Assembly (NCBI GenBank): GCA_022570795.1
Contig: JAKUDP010000011.1
Location: 1,178,001-1,242,000, forward strand
From: Sphaerulina vaccinii
Taxonomy: Eukaryota; Ascomycota; Dothideomycetes; Mycosphaerellales; Mycosphaerellaceae
DNA length: 64,000 bases
Direction of reading: 5' to 3'
Shown piece by piece: positions 31,535 through 42,149 of this stretch (position 1 is its first letter; every line of letters starts with the position of its first letter). The notes beneath the pieces are model-generated. The model had not been told where the DNA came from. It worked only from the letters and a program-made list of their open reading frames with translations, and ran no database searches. The translations under genes were made by a program, and so were the position numbers.

Positions 31535-33184
31535 ATGCCTCAAGAAACGAACAAAAAGTCAAGAGCACCGGTCTCCAACCCAAGAGCTATGCGACACATC
31601 CTTCGACACATCGACGCTGATCTCGGAGTACTCAAGACGAAAGAGCAAGGCCTCAAATGGCTCGAGAACCTCTCACAACTCAATCAGTATCCTTATTCTG
31701 GCGGCAAAGACATTGGACCATATCATAATGCTGTCACGCTTTGGGACGCTATTGGCTATGCTGTTCGAGATAACAAGAAAGAGCAGTACAAGTCGCTAAA
31801 AGGTGAACCTGCTACTGTGCAGCTGTTCAAGGTTGGAAGTGCAATGCTCGAGACGGACTATCTGGTCAGGATGAGATATGTCAATCTTGACGCTGCTGGC
31901 ATCAAACACATGAGAGACGAAGCAGATGCTCAGCTTCATGATCCTGCGGTACATGTCAAGGTGGAAACGGGTATCAAGAAGGAGAAAGTTGATGTGCCTC
32001 AGAAGACTCCCAAGCCCAGAAAGCGCAAGGAGCCACCAGTAGCTGTTGTGATGGGGTCCAACGATAACGAGAGACTAGCGAACAGGCCACTACGCCACAA
32101 CAGCATCCCAGAGCCGGGCTTACCGGATTGCCGAGGACCGTCCTGTCACGACCCGTCTGTTCCACTACCTGGAGCCCAGCCACTGAAACATGTCGAGAAC
32201 GAAGTGCCAGAGGAAGTGGTATACGAGCCAGTGATCACTTTGCCGAACAAGAAGATAAAGGTTGTTCATCCAGCGCCGCCGAGCATCTTAGTTGACGCAT
32301 CTCCTGAGTCGTTCGAGGAACAAGTTCTACCTGACCAAACTGATCAGGCCTTGCTCAGCAGGACACTCCGCGAGCCATCTCTCCCGATCCCTGACGGCAT
32401 CAATCTTTATGCCGAGCTGAAGCACGACCTCGTGCACCTTCGGGATATGATCATCAATCTGGCCACTCAGCTCGCTCCAGAGGGATCCTCTCTCGAGTTG
32501 GCAGGTTGGCAACTGTCGAACGAGCTCAAAGCGATATACGTAGAACTCTTCGTCGGCACCGAGTTCTGGCGAGATGCTTTCGAAGAAGTCATCGAGCATA
32601 GCACGATCACGCCTTCTACAGTACTGCAGGCCATGATCTGGACCTACCTGGACCTGCAGATCTTTCGAAAACGGCTGCCTTGGATATCACCACAACAAGC
32701 CTTGGACAAGATAGAACTGCTTGAGTCTCTCACCAAAGATGCGACTCCGCAATGGGAAGATGAGCTCTATGCGACCATTCTCAAAGGATCACTCCACATC
32801 TTCCAAACCCCGAGGTTTCTTACTGGAAAACTGAGACCAGAAGCTCAGGCTCGATCCAAAGAGCTGGCAGTGGTTATTGCAGATCATCTCAGCTCACCGA
32901 TGACTTCGTGTAGCAAAGAAATACGAGAGATCTGTGAGAAAGCGCTGATCCTCAAGGCCAAGCTCGAAGCTTCTTCGAGAGATGAGTATCAGCTGTCCAA
33001 GCACAACCATCGTGCAGTCGCGTACTGTCTGCCAGTTCTCGATCATGACAAAGGCGAGTTCAAGGACAAGACTGACAGTGTGGCGTTCACGATTGCGCCA
33101 GGTATCGAGCAGGTCTTGGGTGATGGCAGCGTGAAGGTGGTCAAGCCAGCGATGATCGCTCTGATTGGGCATCGAGATGAGTAG
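31535..33184 (+). CDS. hypothetical protein, 549 aa, paralogue of previous gene
   Basis: Intronless; start MPQETNKKSRAPVSNPRAM at 31535. N-terminal part ends LFKVGSAMLETDYLVRMRYV, matching LFEIGSDMLEEKVRDELAAV upstream. A basic, proline-rich linker (KEKVDVPQKTPKPRKRKEPP, probably nuclear) leads to the C-terminal helical domain: LQAMIWTYLDLQIFRKRLPW, EICEKALILKAKLEASSRDE and FTIAPGIEQVLGDGSVKVVK, each lining up with the previous protein. Shorter in the linker. Gap to the previous gene is 251 bp. Function unknown; fungal-specific family seen as tandem pairs. Confidence 0.8.
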   Translation: MPQETNKKSRAPVSNPRAMRHILRHIDADLGVLKTKEQGLKWLENLSQLNQYPYSGGKDIGPYHNAVTLWDAIGYAVRDNKKEQYKSLKGEPATVQLFKVGSAMLETDYLVRMRYVNLDAAGIKHMRDEADAQLHDPAVHVKVETGIKKEKVDVPQKTPKPRKRKEPPVAVVMGSNDNERLANRPLRHNSIPEPGLPDCRGPSCHDPSVPLPGAQPLKHVENEVPEEVVYEPVITLPNKKIKVVHPAPPSILVDASPESFEEQVLPDQTDQALLSRTLREPSLPIPDGINLYAELKHDLVHLRDMIINLATQLAPEGSSLELAGWQLSNELKAIYVELFVGTEFWRDAFEEVIEHSTITPSTVLQAMIWTYLDLQIFRKRLPWISPQQALDKIELLESLTKDATPQWEDELYATILKGSLHIFQTPRFLTGKLRPEAQARSKELAVVIADHLSSPMTSCSKEIREICEKALILKAKLEASSRDEYQLSKHNHRAVAYCLPVLDHDKGEFKDKTDSVAFTIAPGIEQVLGDGSVKVVKPAMIALIGHRDE

Positions 33185-33714
33185 CTCAATTGAAGAGGTG
33201 ATCAGTGGTGCTTTCGACATAGTGACCTTGGCGTCGAACGTAGCTTCCCTGACGTGCGGTTCAATTGTGTCGCTTGTCAATGACCGTATTGCCTCCAAGT
33301 CATCCGTGCTTGCAGGCGCCGCGTATACTCAGCTCCGATACAGATCGCGCTTGGTGCAATTCCCTTATACACGTCTCGAGTTGCGAGATACTTAATTCAG
33401 GGACCAGCGTGTCTCATTTGAGCAGTGATGGGCAAAATACTTACAGTCGATCTCTCCTGTCTGCCAGCTGCACCGCCTTCGCTTGTATATGCGATATCCC
33501 GATGCTGTGAGGCAAAAGCACTATTCAAACGACGGCTCTCAAGCTCGCTTCTCGATCACAAGCACCGACTCCAGCAAAGATGGCTGGAGGCGAAGTGAAC
33601 TGAATCTTCCATCCGCCAAGACTCGCTGAACACTAGCGCGAAACGCCCTGATATCAAGCTTGCCTCGATGCACTTCTCTTCCACCTCAGCATCGCACATT
33701 GCAAGACAGAAGTC
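33185..33714. other. intergenic
   Basis: Nothing recognised; short overlapping frames only. Confidence 0.35.
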
Positions 33715-34415
33715 ATGCCGTCGCAACGTCAACAGCAGTACGCATCGGAGAGGCCACTCCCACGCAACAGATCTCAGTCCGCACCACCTCCCAGGACAGC
33801 AGATTTCCACATGCAACTGCACTCTTACAAACTTGCTGTTCAGAATGGCTTGAAGCCATCGCTCGTAAGTCAGCATCACAGCGATCCTTTCACTAGCTCC
33901 CACTGATGCAGTCACAGTGCATGTCAAAAAGCTCAATGGAGCTGAAGACACGACTCGAGTCTCTCCCTCCCGAGTGCTACATCAAACTCCGCAATCTGGT
34001 CTTTCAACTTGCAGATCTCCACGAAGAGCAGCGCGATATCGGCGAAGTCATCATCATCGACAGATACTACCAGCCACCAAAGTACCTCCAGCTCAACAGC
34101 GCGACTCGAAGAGAGAACGCCGAGCAATACTATGCGGACTCAGTGTTTCTGGCAGATGAAATGCGCTACGCCATCCGTTTCTTGTACAGCATAAGCGCAG
34201 AGAATCGAGCAATGGTCGAGAGCTTGTGGGTGCTTGATGTTGACGGACTTGGTCAACCCGAGGCTCCTGACGGCAACAAGAGCGGAACGAGGAGAATGGT
34301 GCTTGCTGATGAGGACGATGAGACAGAGATTCCGTTCCGATGGGTTCGAGAGCATGATACCCCAGTTGTTGATGTACTTGAGAAGCTTGAATGGTACGGC
34401 GGGGTGTTTTGGTGA
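33715..34415 (+). CDS. hypothetical protein, 217 aa
   Basis: Two exons (33715-33864, 33912-34415) around a 47-bp intron GTAAGT...GCAG, phase 0. Exon 1 is basic and Gln/Pro-rich (MPSQRQQQYASERPLPRNRS). Exon 2 carries a conserved-looking domain: LESLPPECYIKLRNLVFQLA, IIIDRYYQPPKYLQLNS, FLADEMRYAIRFLYS and an acidic C-terminus ending DVLEKLEWYGGVFW. LESLPPECYIKLRNLVF is faintly like an F-box/2EXR-like opening, but the rest differs. Alternatively translation starts at the ATG at 33906. Function unknown. Confidence 0.62.
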
Positions 34416-34949
34416 GGATGGCGGCTTGAGATATGGGGCGGAAGGTGACGCTGGCTATCAGATGTACATTTCCAGGAGATGAAGACGCTCCAGCTGGGAG
34501 ACTGACGACCATGACATCGGGTCGACTGGCAGGCTAGTGTGCATGATCGGAGATGAAATCGGAGAAAGCTGCTTCACTTCCCCCTCGTCTCTCTCTTCCC
34601 GGGGCTCTTGACCACTGACCGTTGCAGTGTACAGCGCGGAGAAGCCAGTATGTGAAGACAGAACCCAGCACAGAAGTCCATTGTTTCCAGGAAGTGTGAC
34701 AATGACCACGGCGTCCAAAGTGCTGGCAGAGTGGTGCTTCGAAGTAGAGCCAACGGTAGAGCGGCTTGATCAGAAGATCGGCTGGAGCGTCAGACATCCT
34801 AAAAAGACCACCTCAGTGTGAAGCTGCAGCTCTCCACAAATCAGCTCCGTTTCGACGTACCGCTCCCGCTGCCCAAAAACTTCACTTCAATTTCGTCAAC
34901 TGACATCGCATCTCCCACTTCCACGTCGCTCCAACCCCCAGCATCCACA
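34416..34949. other. intergenic
   Basis: No gene recognised; likely leader of the gene at 34950. Confidence 0.35.
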
Positions 34950-36730
34950 ATGCCACCAATAGAGCAGGTGACTACGTGGCACCGCCGAAGCCGTGCGTCC
35001 TCCCCCTCGCCGTCGTCGCGCAAGAAGACCGGACAACATCTTCGCAGCCACCAGTCAGCCAAGCTCTGCTTGACGCTTCGACTTTGGACTACATACACCA
35101 CAAGCCTCATCAAAGACCTTAGCAGCACAGCCAATACACGCACATTGTAAGCTTGCCTCAGCCGCTAGCTTTTATGTCGTCGCACTACTGACTTTGCTCG
35201 CAGCAAAGAGTATTTGAAGTCGCTCGTCGCAATTTGCACCACAAAAACACAAGTCACCTTTCAACACACAGCACGATTTCCTCCTACAACAACAACAGCA
35301 AGGCCTCTGGCACCACAGGCCCGACCACCTACTGTGAGGCGTCACAGTCATTCGAGTAGGGTCTCCTTTGATTATTTGCCCGGTGGCTCTCGCTAACCTT
35401 ATACAGCGCGTGTTCAAGGACTCGGCCTCGTCGTTCTCGAAGACAGCAGCAATGGCCATCGACGACGCGTCCGAGAAGCTGGCAGCGTCCACGCCACCGG
35501 CAAGACAGCGACAACGACCACGAGAACGCATCCGGAACATTTGAGCATTGCTACGAGCAACGATGGAAGACCACACCTCGTCCTTCTCGGATACAGCAGC
35601 AATGGACATCGACGATGCGTCAGTATGATGCTGAATCGTCCCAATGGATCGCAGGAGCATGTCCGGAGCACTGCCGCTGGCACCACTGCATACGAGGCAA
35701 CTGATGATACTCCGCGCAAGAACCCATTCAATAACACAGAAGAAATGCTTGCCGAAACGAGAAGCGTCTCGGCCGAGGCGGTCAAAGCAATTCCAAAGAA
35801 GTCGAGAGGTAGTGCTGGCCAAGCTTATGTGCACAGAAGCAGCTGGCAGCGTCCACGCCACAGACAAGCGTTGGAGACGACAGCAGCAGCAACGCGCGCC
35901 AAGAACAAGCGGGCGACACACAAGTACAGCCGCAGTGCAGACGAGCCATCCATCTCCGAGTCCAGTTATAACCGATTCGAGTATCTCAGAAGGGCCCCCG
36001 CCTGCGGAGAAGCCAAACACTGAAGCTTAGAGTGCCAAAAGCTCCACCTTAACCGATCGAGGTCGAGAAAGACTCGATTGCTGTTGCCTCTACGGGGACA
36101 CCCTGAAGAGGGCACGAGATCCATCTGCAGCTTGGCGAGAGAGCCAGAACCTCGATGTCGAACTGCCACGGCCACCCTAGTTGAACTACCACCGCCATCC
36201 CAGTCGAACTGCCACTGTCACCCAAGCCAGACAACGCCGTGGCCGTGCGAAGCGCCAACGAGTGTCAATCAACTACAATGTCAAGGAGCTGCTCCATGCC
36301 CAAGCCTCTCAAGAGACACTCCGACCTCAGAAAGAACATCACTGAGCCAACGCCAGCTATCAGCGATGAGTCTCAAGCGCAGGGCTTGAACAAGGACACA
36401 CAGGAAGCGCCAGGGACCGTCTGCGGAGAAGCCAAAGATATCACTCAAGCTCAAAGGTCCAAAAGCTCCGACTCGGCGGGTTTGAAGAGGCGCCTCGAGG
36501 ACTTCATGGTTAAGGACATGCACCTCGTTGATGCTACCGTCCTCGTGGGTAAAGTGGTCATTAGCAGAGTCCGGGCTATGGTTGGTGGTGGACTCTTCCT
36601 ACAGAGGTGGGTGCTTCTAACATAAGGTATCATGGAGGACGGCTGCTAATCTTGTTCCAGGCCCGTGTCATCGATAAGGTCGTCAAGAACTTCGGCGAGG
36701 AGATGGTATTCTGGTGAAGAGGCGCGAAGA
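34950..36730 (+). CDS. hypothetical gene, paralogue of the gene at 37354; structure uncertain
   Basis: ATG at 34950 (MPPIEQVTTWHRRSRASSPS) opens exon 1 (to 35146). A 57-bp intron with CTGAC branch and a second 51-bp intron (35356-35406, GCTAACC near its end) lead to an open exon 35407-36023, giving about 321 aa. In another frame the same exon reads VFKDSASSFSKTAAMAIDDA, which looks more protein-like and is repeated downstream as SSFSDTAAMDIDDAS, so the second junction is doubtful. A later piece (36450-36625) encodes SDSAGLKRRLED, matching SAELKRRLEDL of the gene at 37354; it may be the last exons of this gene or a separate copy. Segment KKTGQHLRSHQSAKLCL matches the same paralogue. Function unknown. 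Confidence 0.4.
36000..36490. repeat. direct repeat with TGCGGAGAAGCCAAA
   Basis: A block of about 55 bp containing TGCGGAGAAGCCAAA and CCAAAAGCTCC occurs near 36007-36063 and again near 36420-36475, 410 bp apart, inside the hypothetical gene region. Confidence 0.6.
36154..36223. repeat. 23-24 bp tandem repeat, three copies
   Basis: Three adjacent copies of TYGAACTRCCAC followed by YGYCAYCCNAG. Confidence 0.75.
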
Positions 36731-36739
36731 AGGATCTGT

Positions 36740-37353
36740 CTCGGTGAGTACCTGACCGCTACGCCAGTAGATTCGGCTTCAAGCTAGAGCTCCCTCTCTG
36801 GCACGGATCTCAAGACAGTGTAGCAAGTTCGATAGATGTTGAACATGGTCGCGAGAATGGTCTTGTTGTCTCTGCGAGTTGCTTGGTCTCTACGCCGTGG
36901 TAATCGACTGAGTGGGAGGATGGTGGACTCGTGAGCACTTCCAGAGCGCGTGAGCGTCACGGAGCACTTGAGTAGGTCGCTTAGAGTGCCACAACAAATC
37001 TCGGCGAGAAGCGAAGCAGCTTGAGCAAGTGATCGTATGGTAGCCCTCCTCTCCTTAGCACTGCACTACACGGCGTTGCGTTTCCAGCCAAATTCCCAGT
37101 CATGCAGAGAGAACTTTGTAGCTATCCTCTCCTGTCCCAGTAGCCACATCCTCAGACATGATAGCGAGCGCTACGAAAAGTATCCATTTGATGCCACAGC
37201 TTCTCTTGAAAGTCAAGTCATGCGGGCTTAGCTGAGTTCGCCACCTCCCGCTCCCGCCTCAGAAGCCGCCCTCCAACTCGAAAATGTTTCTCGACATCCC
37301 ATTCCCTCGAGTCTTCACATCTGAAGTCGCCGATACCATCAACTACACACACA
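36740..37353. other. intergenic
   Basis: No gene recognised between the two paralogous hypothetical genes. Confidence 0.3.
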
Positions 37354-37947
37354 ATGGCCAGAACTAAACAGTTCACGTCTCGCCAACGAGCTCGTACGTG
37401 CTCACCATCTTCGCGCGTCAAGACAGGAACACATCTCCGCAGCGACAAGTCGGCTCAGTTGTGCCTAAGTGACGGCATTCGCGACACTCGAGTAGGTCTA
37501 CCTTCGAGCTCTTTACAGTCGACCTCGATCGTAAACTGAACTGCATAGCGCATGTCCAAGGAATCGGCGGAGTTGAAGAGACGCCTCGAAGATCTGCCGC
37601 TCGTGGTGTACAGTAAGTACCACGAATATCCTCGACGCAGGCCGCGAAGGCTGACACTCTCCCTCCCTCTAGGCATGATTCACGATCTCGTATTCGTCCT
37701 ACCAGAAGTCAAGCGCCCACAAACTCCGCCTAGCGTTGTTTCTCGGACGATCAGGAGGCGTATACCACGAGATGTCTTATGCCGGATGTAAGTTTCTCAG
37801 AGATCTGTGTGCTTCGGAGAAGTCCTGCTGATAGTTTCCAGGCACAAGATCCCATTGCTGAAGTCTTCGAGAAGGTCGGTGAATGCTGTCTCTTTTGTCT
37901 TCTTTGTCAATATCTGTAGACGCATCGTGAGAAGTGAAGTGAAGTGA
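37354..37947 (+). CDS. hypothetical protein, about 140 aa, four exons
   Basis: Predicted exons 37354-37491, 37549-37612, 37673-37787 and 37842-37947; the three introns (57, 60, 54 bp) have GT..AG ends, and two show CTGAC/CTGAT branch-like sites just before the acceptor, which is the main support. It starts MARTKQFTSRQRARTCSPSS; MARTKQ is the first six residues of histone H3, but nothing downstream resembles the histone fold. KTGTHLRSDKSAQLCLS and SAELKRRLEDLPLVV match pieces of the 34950-36730 region, so the two are paralogues. The last exon ends with a GAAGTGAAG repeat. Basic throughout; function unknown. Confidence 0.45.
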
Positions 37948-38111
37948 AGCCAACTTGATCTGCCAATTTCGGGCCGAACCGATTGATTGTTTTGGACGCT
38001 TCGACGACCATCACCTCGAACTTCACTTGTCGACACTTCAAGAAACATGATATACAAGCTGCTTCTCACGACAAATGCCCACAAAACATTGGGAGAGAAT
38101 ATCATAACGAA

Positions 38112-39930
38112 ATGCTCTTCTCGCGCATCCGCTGCCACTTCTGCGGCTCGAAACAGCCATACGGCAAGGATGTCGTCGAGTTCCAGTGCTCCAATTGCGA
38201 AGCCATGAACTTCCTCGATGGCAAAGGAAACATCGTCGACACGCCACTCCGAGCTGCCTCACCGCCGCCGCCTTGGAAAGGAGGGCAGGTTCGGAGGGCA
38301 GGTTCGATCGAACTTCCTCTCCTTTACGAAACCTCTCCCCGACTCCCTCGAACACCAGCAAAAGCAGGCCTTTTGCCGGACTTGCACACAAAATCAGCAC
38401 TTGTACAACAGAATCCTGGCCGAGTACATTCCAGAAGACTTGGAGGAGAAGAGCAGAGAATACAGAATGAAGATGCGTGCATTACCGAAGTATAAGTTGG
38501 AGTTGGAGCAGAAATACCCTCAGGTCTGCAAGATGTGTGCTGCGAATGCACAGAGTATGATCAATCGCGCGGATTGTTATGCCATGTCGCAGAATGCTGC
38601 GAAATTGGTGCAGCATACGAGGAGAAGGGGTGGGCATAGCGCGAGTCGGACAAGAGACAGTATGGATAAGAAAGTCATGCGGAATATGCTGCGGCTGGTG
38701 GAGATGGTGCTCTTCTCGGCGTACATGGTTCAGATCACTTTCCATGCATGTGGGATACTGCATATCTTGCTTGGAGGAAGAGTGGAGGAGTCTGAGTCTG
38801 ATTGGAGGTCAGCTGCACGAGAGAGTGTTCGATCGGCCCTCAGCTTAAAGTACAATCCTTCAGCTTACATCCTACTCGGCGCACTGGTACCATTTACACT
38901 GTCGATCAGTGCCGTGCTCATCTGGTTCAATCCGGAGATGAAGGCCTGGTATCATCACACTCAGCGCATCGAGGCTGTCACTGGAAAGCAGACCTACTTC
39001 TACATGCAGCTCATCATCCTGGCTGTGAGAAGTTGGTCCTGGTACACCATCTCGAGTCCTGGTGCAGTGAGGAGGTTTGACAAAGAACATCTGATCGCGA
39101 TACATGGATTCACGATACTTTTCATGCTCATCACGCAAACTGTGGCGAACAGAAACGTACAAGCGATACCATGGACGATGAAGGGTAAGATCATGCCCAA
39201 GCCCAGCGAACACGACATACTCGGCGTCTCTGCAGGTCCAGCCTCCGAACACTACACGCCAAAACCATCTTCCAAAGACCCATGGAAGTATCTCAGACGA
39301 GACGAGACAGGACCACTCGACATAAACAATCTGGCACCGAAAGCAGAGCAGCCTGTGCTGAGATCCACGACTAAGTATTATGATAAGCAACCTTCGCCAG
39401 AATTCTCAGACTACGGCGACTACGACGCCATGGAGCTGGATGATAGACCCGTCATGCGATCCTCCCAACGCCAAATACTTGCCAGCAAACCCAATCTCCA
39501 GCCCCGCCAGACAGCATACACCAACGGCTTTTCAGGCATCGACCGACAACACGACCCCTCACGTCACAACCCTCAACAACCCCAAAGCCTCCAATACCAA
39601 CAAAGTCCCTTCTATGGAAATCTTCCACCAGCGCCGATGAGCATGGAACGCCGTCTCCGAAATCCTGTATTTCGGCCCGCCGTCCCTGAACAAATCCCTC
39701 TGAGCCAACAGAAGGACTTCATGGCGCAGATGAGAAGAGGCGTCAAACCTGTGACTTTCCCGGAAAAGGGAACGAATTTTCAGCTCAAGCAGAGTACTTG
39801 GGTACTGCCGGGCGATGTGAAAGAGGTAGGGATTGAGGATCGATTTACGAAGTCGTTCTCGTTGGATGATATGCAAGAAGATGGAGGGGCAAATGGGAAG
39901 AAGGGTTTCTTGGGTGGATTGTTTGGATAG
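38112..39930 (+). pseudogene. ima1: IMA1-like inner nuclear membrane protein, frameshifted
   Basis: Homologue of fungal Ima1/Samp1, which sits in the inner nuclear membrane and links the envelope to microtubules and centromeres. The N-terminal zinc-ribbon (IRCHFCGSK..., FQCSNCEAMNF, then FCRTCTQNQHLY and VCKMCAAN) and four membrane helices (around 38695-38770, 38865-38925, 38995-39050, 39100-39150) are clear. From ATG 38112 the frame runs to PPPPWKGGQ, but the rest of the protein is in the +1 frame. Exactly at the break lies a 13-bp tandem duplication (GGAGGGCAGGTTC twice, 38280-38305). One copy fewer would join the frames. Either the gene is disabled in this strain, or the assembly is wrong. 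The C-terminal half is long, Pro/Gln-rich and ends GKKGFLGGLFG. Confidence 0.85.
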
Positions 39931-40157
39931 ACGAAAGAGGAGCATTGCATACTATCGTGGCTTGAGCGCCTTTTGATGATAAGATGAGATGAGATGGATG
40001 ATACCCCAATTGTGCATACATGGCTGCGGCGTTTGTGAGCGTACATGGCACTTTTGCTAGATGATGATCTGGCAATGATACTACTTGTCCGAGCTGAACT
40101 TCTTTCTAAACTCGCCAACCTGTGCTTCGCTTATGTAAGAGAGGCGAATGGTCAAAG

Positions 40158-40343
40158 GCAAAAAGATCATGCTACAAAGCAAAACAATCCACCCGGCTCT
40201 TAAGCAGGCAGTATCACAGCCATTGTGACTTCCCAGATTAGGTCTATCGACCTCAGAGGCACTGTTGGTGGGCTTGATTCTTCAAGCACCAGCATACGCT
40301 AACGACTTACTGGCTCTTCCACTTGACTAGGACGGATCATTGT
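40158..40343 (-). ncRNA. array D unit 1
   Basis: TATA-like GTATATG at 40372-40366; CAATGATCCGTCC at 40342; CCAGTAAGTCG; CGTTAGC-GTAT-GCTGGTG hairpin; AGGTC-GATA-GACCT hairpin at 40253-40240; GGATTGTTTTGC at 40189-40178; CTTTTTGCC at 40165. Confidence 0.85.
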
Positions 40344-40394
40344 GAGCTTGGGTTCTCACATCGAACATATACATCAGATTCCGTGGTTTCCGAG

Positions 40395-40583
40395 CCAAAA
40401 GAACCAGAAGAATAGAAAGCTATGATGCCGAGGCAAAAACAATCCGCCTCCAACTCGCAGTACACAGGACATGCAAGCACGGCGATGTGTGAACACATTG
40501 GCCTGAAAATGAGTCTGAGTGTTCAAGCATCAGCATTCGCTAACGACTTACTAGTCTACCACTTGACCAAGACGGATCGTTGC
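40395..40583 (-). ncRNA. array D unit 2
   Basis: GTATATC at 40611-40605; CAACGATCCGTC at 40582; GTAAGTCGTTAGC; GGCGGATTGTTTTTGC at 40448-40433; CTTTTGG at 40401. Confidence 0.82.
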
Positions 40584-40637
40584 AAGTGTCCACTATTCCA
40601 CATCGAAGATATACCTCATCCAAGACTACCATGAGAA

Positions 40638-40811
40638 GGAAAAACGACAGCATCGAGAAGCAAAACAATTGTCCCAATCTCATGGTGTTACACCAGAGCG
40701 GACCCCCCAAGGTCTACTGGCCTTTTGTTAGTTACGCAAGGCGCATTTGTCAAGCATTGGCATACACCAATGACTTACTGACTTTCCCACTCGACTAGGA
40801 CGGATCATTGT
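40638..40811 (-). ncRNA. array D unit 3
   Basis: CAATGATCCGTCC at 40810; CAGTAAGTCATTGG; AAGGCC-AGTA-GACCTT hairpin at 40724-40709; CAATTGTTTTGC at 40671-40660. Confidence 0.82.
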
Positions 40812-40953
40812 TAGAGGAGGATTGGTACGGTGTATGTGAACCTCATATTGGGAACGTTTCAGACCACAAGACAACGGCTGCGAACGAAATAGCAAGGCAC
40901 AGTGTGTAGCCGCGCTAAGTGAGGTTGATATATGGGAGTGGCTTGTAGTATTT

Positions 40954-41152
40954 GAGCAGTCGTCCTTGGTCTAGTGGCGTACCTGTAAGTCGTTGGCGTA
41001 GCTAATGCTGGTCTTGTAGCAGATATCATGGTCCTGCGAGGCCAACAAGGTCGTGCCTTGAAGGTTGTGATTATCACATAACGACATGCGATAAGCGACG
41101 ATTGTTTTGCTTCTAGGCCTCTACTTGCAGGAGTCTGATCTTCTTTTGCTCA
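40954..41152 (+). ncRNA. array E unit 1
   Basis: GATATATG at 40926; GAGCAGTCGTCC at 40954; TGGTCTAGTGG; GTAAGTCG; GTTGGC-GTA-GCTAAT hairpin; CGATTGTTTTGC at 41099; CTTTTGC at 41143. Confidence 0.85.
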
Positions 41153-41203
41153 TGCCTACAGCTAAGATTAGAGGGATATATACAATACCGGATCGTGGAC
41201 TCT

Positions 41204-41372
41204 TAACGGTCGTCATTGGTGTAGTGGTATAGACGTAAGTCGCAGCTTTCATACTGCGCTGCTAACAGTGGTATATACTGCCAAGGCTGAACCAAGGTGG
41301 TTCCCCCGATGATGTAGTATGCTATGCGCTTGTAGAGGGCGATTGTTTTGCACTTCTGGCGTCTCTTTTGCC
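41204..41372 (+). ncRNA. array E unit 2
   Basis: ATATATAC at 41176; TAACGGTCGTC at 41204; TGGTGTAGTGG; GTAAGTCG; CGCAG/CTGCG hairpin replaces CGTTGG/CTGATG; GCGATTGTTTTGC at 41339 and CTCTTTTGCC. Confidence 0.85.
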
Positions 41373-41424
41373 GTCAACTATTGCTAAGAACAAGGCTCCA
41401 CATACGATCTCCGTGAGTGGTACC

Positions 41425-41612
41425 TCAACAGTCGTCCTTGGTTTAGTGGTAAAGCTGTAAGCCATCAGCTCCGTCTGATGCTGGCTTAGTAGCTAGAAGT
41501 CAAGCGATCTGGAGTATATATGTGCTCTTATACTTGAACTCGTTCGTTAAGACGCGGGGAGGGGCGATTGTTTTACTTCTCAGTTGGACATAGCCAATTC
41601 GTTTTGATGCAC
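41425..41612 (+). ncRNA. array E unit 3
   Basis: CAACAGTCGTCC at 41425; TGGTTTAGTGG; GTAAGCCATCAG with CTGATGCTGG; GGCGATTGTTTTAC at 41563; CGTTTTG follows. Confidence 0.83.
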
Positions 41613-41687
41613 TGAGAATAGTTTTTCATCTTTGGACAGATGCTCTTGGGAGTTGAACTTCATATACGCGATCGACCCGTGGTTGCT

Positions 41688-41875
41688 CAACAGTCGTCCT
41701 TGGGCTAGCAGCATCACTATAAGTCTTCAGCATTATCTGATGCTAGTTTTACGAGACAGCTCGAAGACTCACGAGGCCCACAGATCTTGTAGATCTTTAC
41801 TCTTTCGAAGACGAGGGAAAGAAGCGATTGTTTCGCTTCCTAGCGACGCACAGCCATTGCGTCTTGACGCAATGA
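41688..41875 (+). ncRNA. array E unit 4
   Basis: CATATACG at 41661; CAACAGTCGTCC at 41688; TGGGCTAGCAG; ATAAGTC; CAGC..CTGATG; GCGATTGTTTCGC at 41824 (U-to-C in the 3' element). An early TTTT occurs after the hairpin. Confidence 0.82.
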
Positions 41876-41946
41876 GCTTCGTCTTTGTCTTTTAACAGAT
41901 GCTTGGGAAAAAGACCTACATATCCAACATTCAGCTTGTGAGACCT

Positions 41947-42105
41947 CAACAGTCGTCGCTAGTGGTCTAGTGGAACAACCGTAAGTCGTTAGCATAGCTA
42001 ATGCTCGATCAGTTGCGATAGCATGCTCTACTTCAGATATCCTGAGTCCATATTGTACTCCGCAATCTTCCTAGCTTTGGAGGCGATCCTTTTGCTCTTT
42101 CTTGC
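41947..42105 (+). ncRNA. array E unit 5
   Basis: CAACAGTCGTCGC at 41947; TGGTCTAGTGG; GTAAGTCG; CGTTAGC-ATA-GCTAATG hairpin; GCGATCCTTTTGC at 42083. Confidence 0.83.
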
Positions 42106-42149
42106 GACTTTGGAGCTGTATCGATATACGATATCACTTTGTAGGACTT

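Larger units (their letters stand above)
40158..40811 (-). repeat. array D: three structured RNA-like units on the - strand
   Basis: Three units about 235 bp apart, opposite to the adjacent array E; the two arrays diverge from about 40.8-40.95 kb. Subtype features: CAATGATCCGTCC start, GTGGAAGAGCCAGTAAGTCG or similar, hairpins GTTAGC/GCTGGT and AGGTC/GACCT. Confidence 0.85.

Noticed and set aside
37354..37947. Histone H3 variant
   Set aside because: Only the first six residues match; no histone fold follows.
38287..38301. A 13-bp GT..AG 'intron' in IMA1
   Set aside because: Far below any spliceosomal intron; it is the second half of a tandem duplication.
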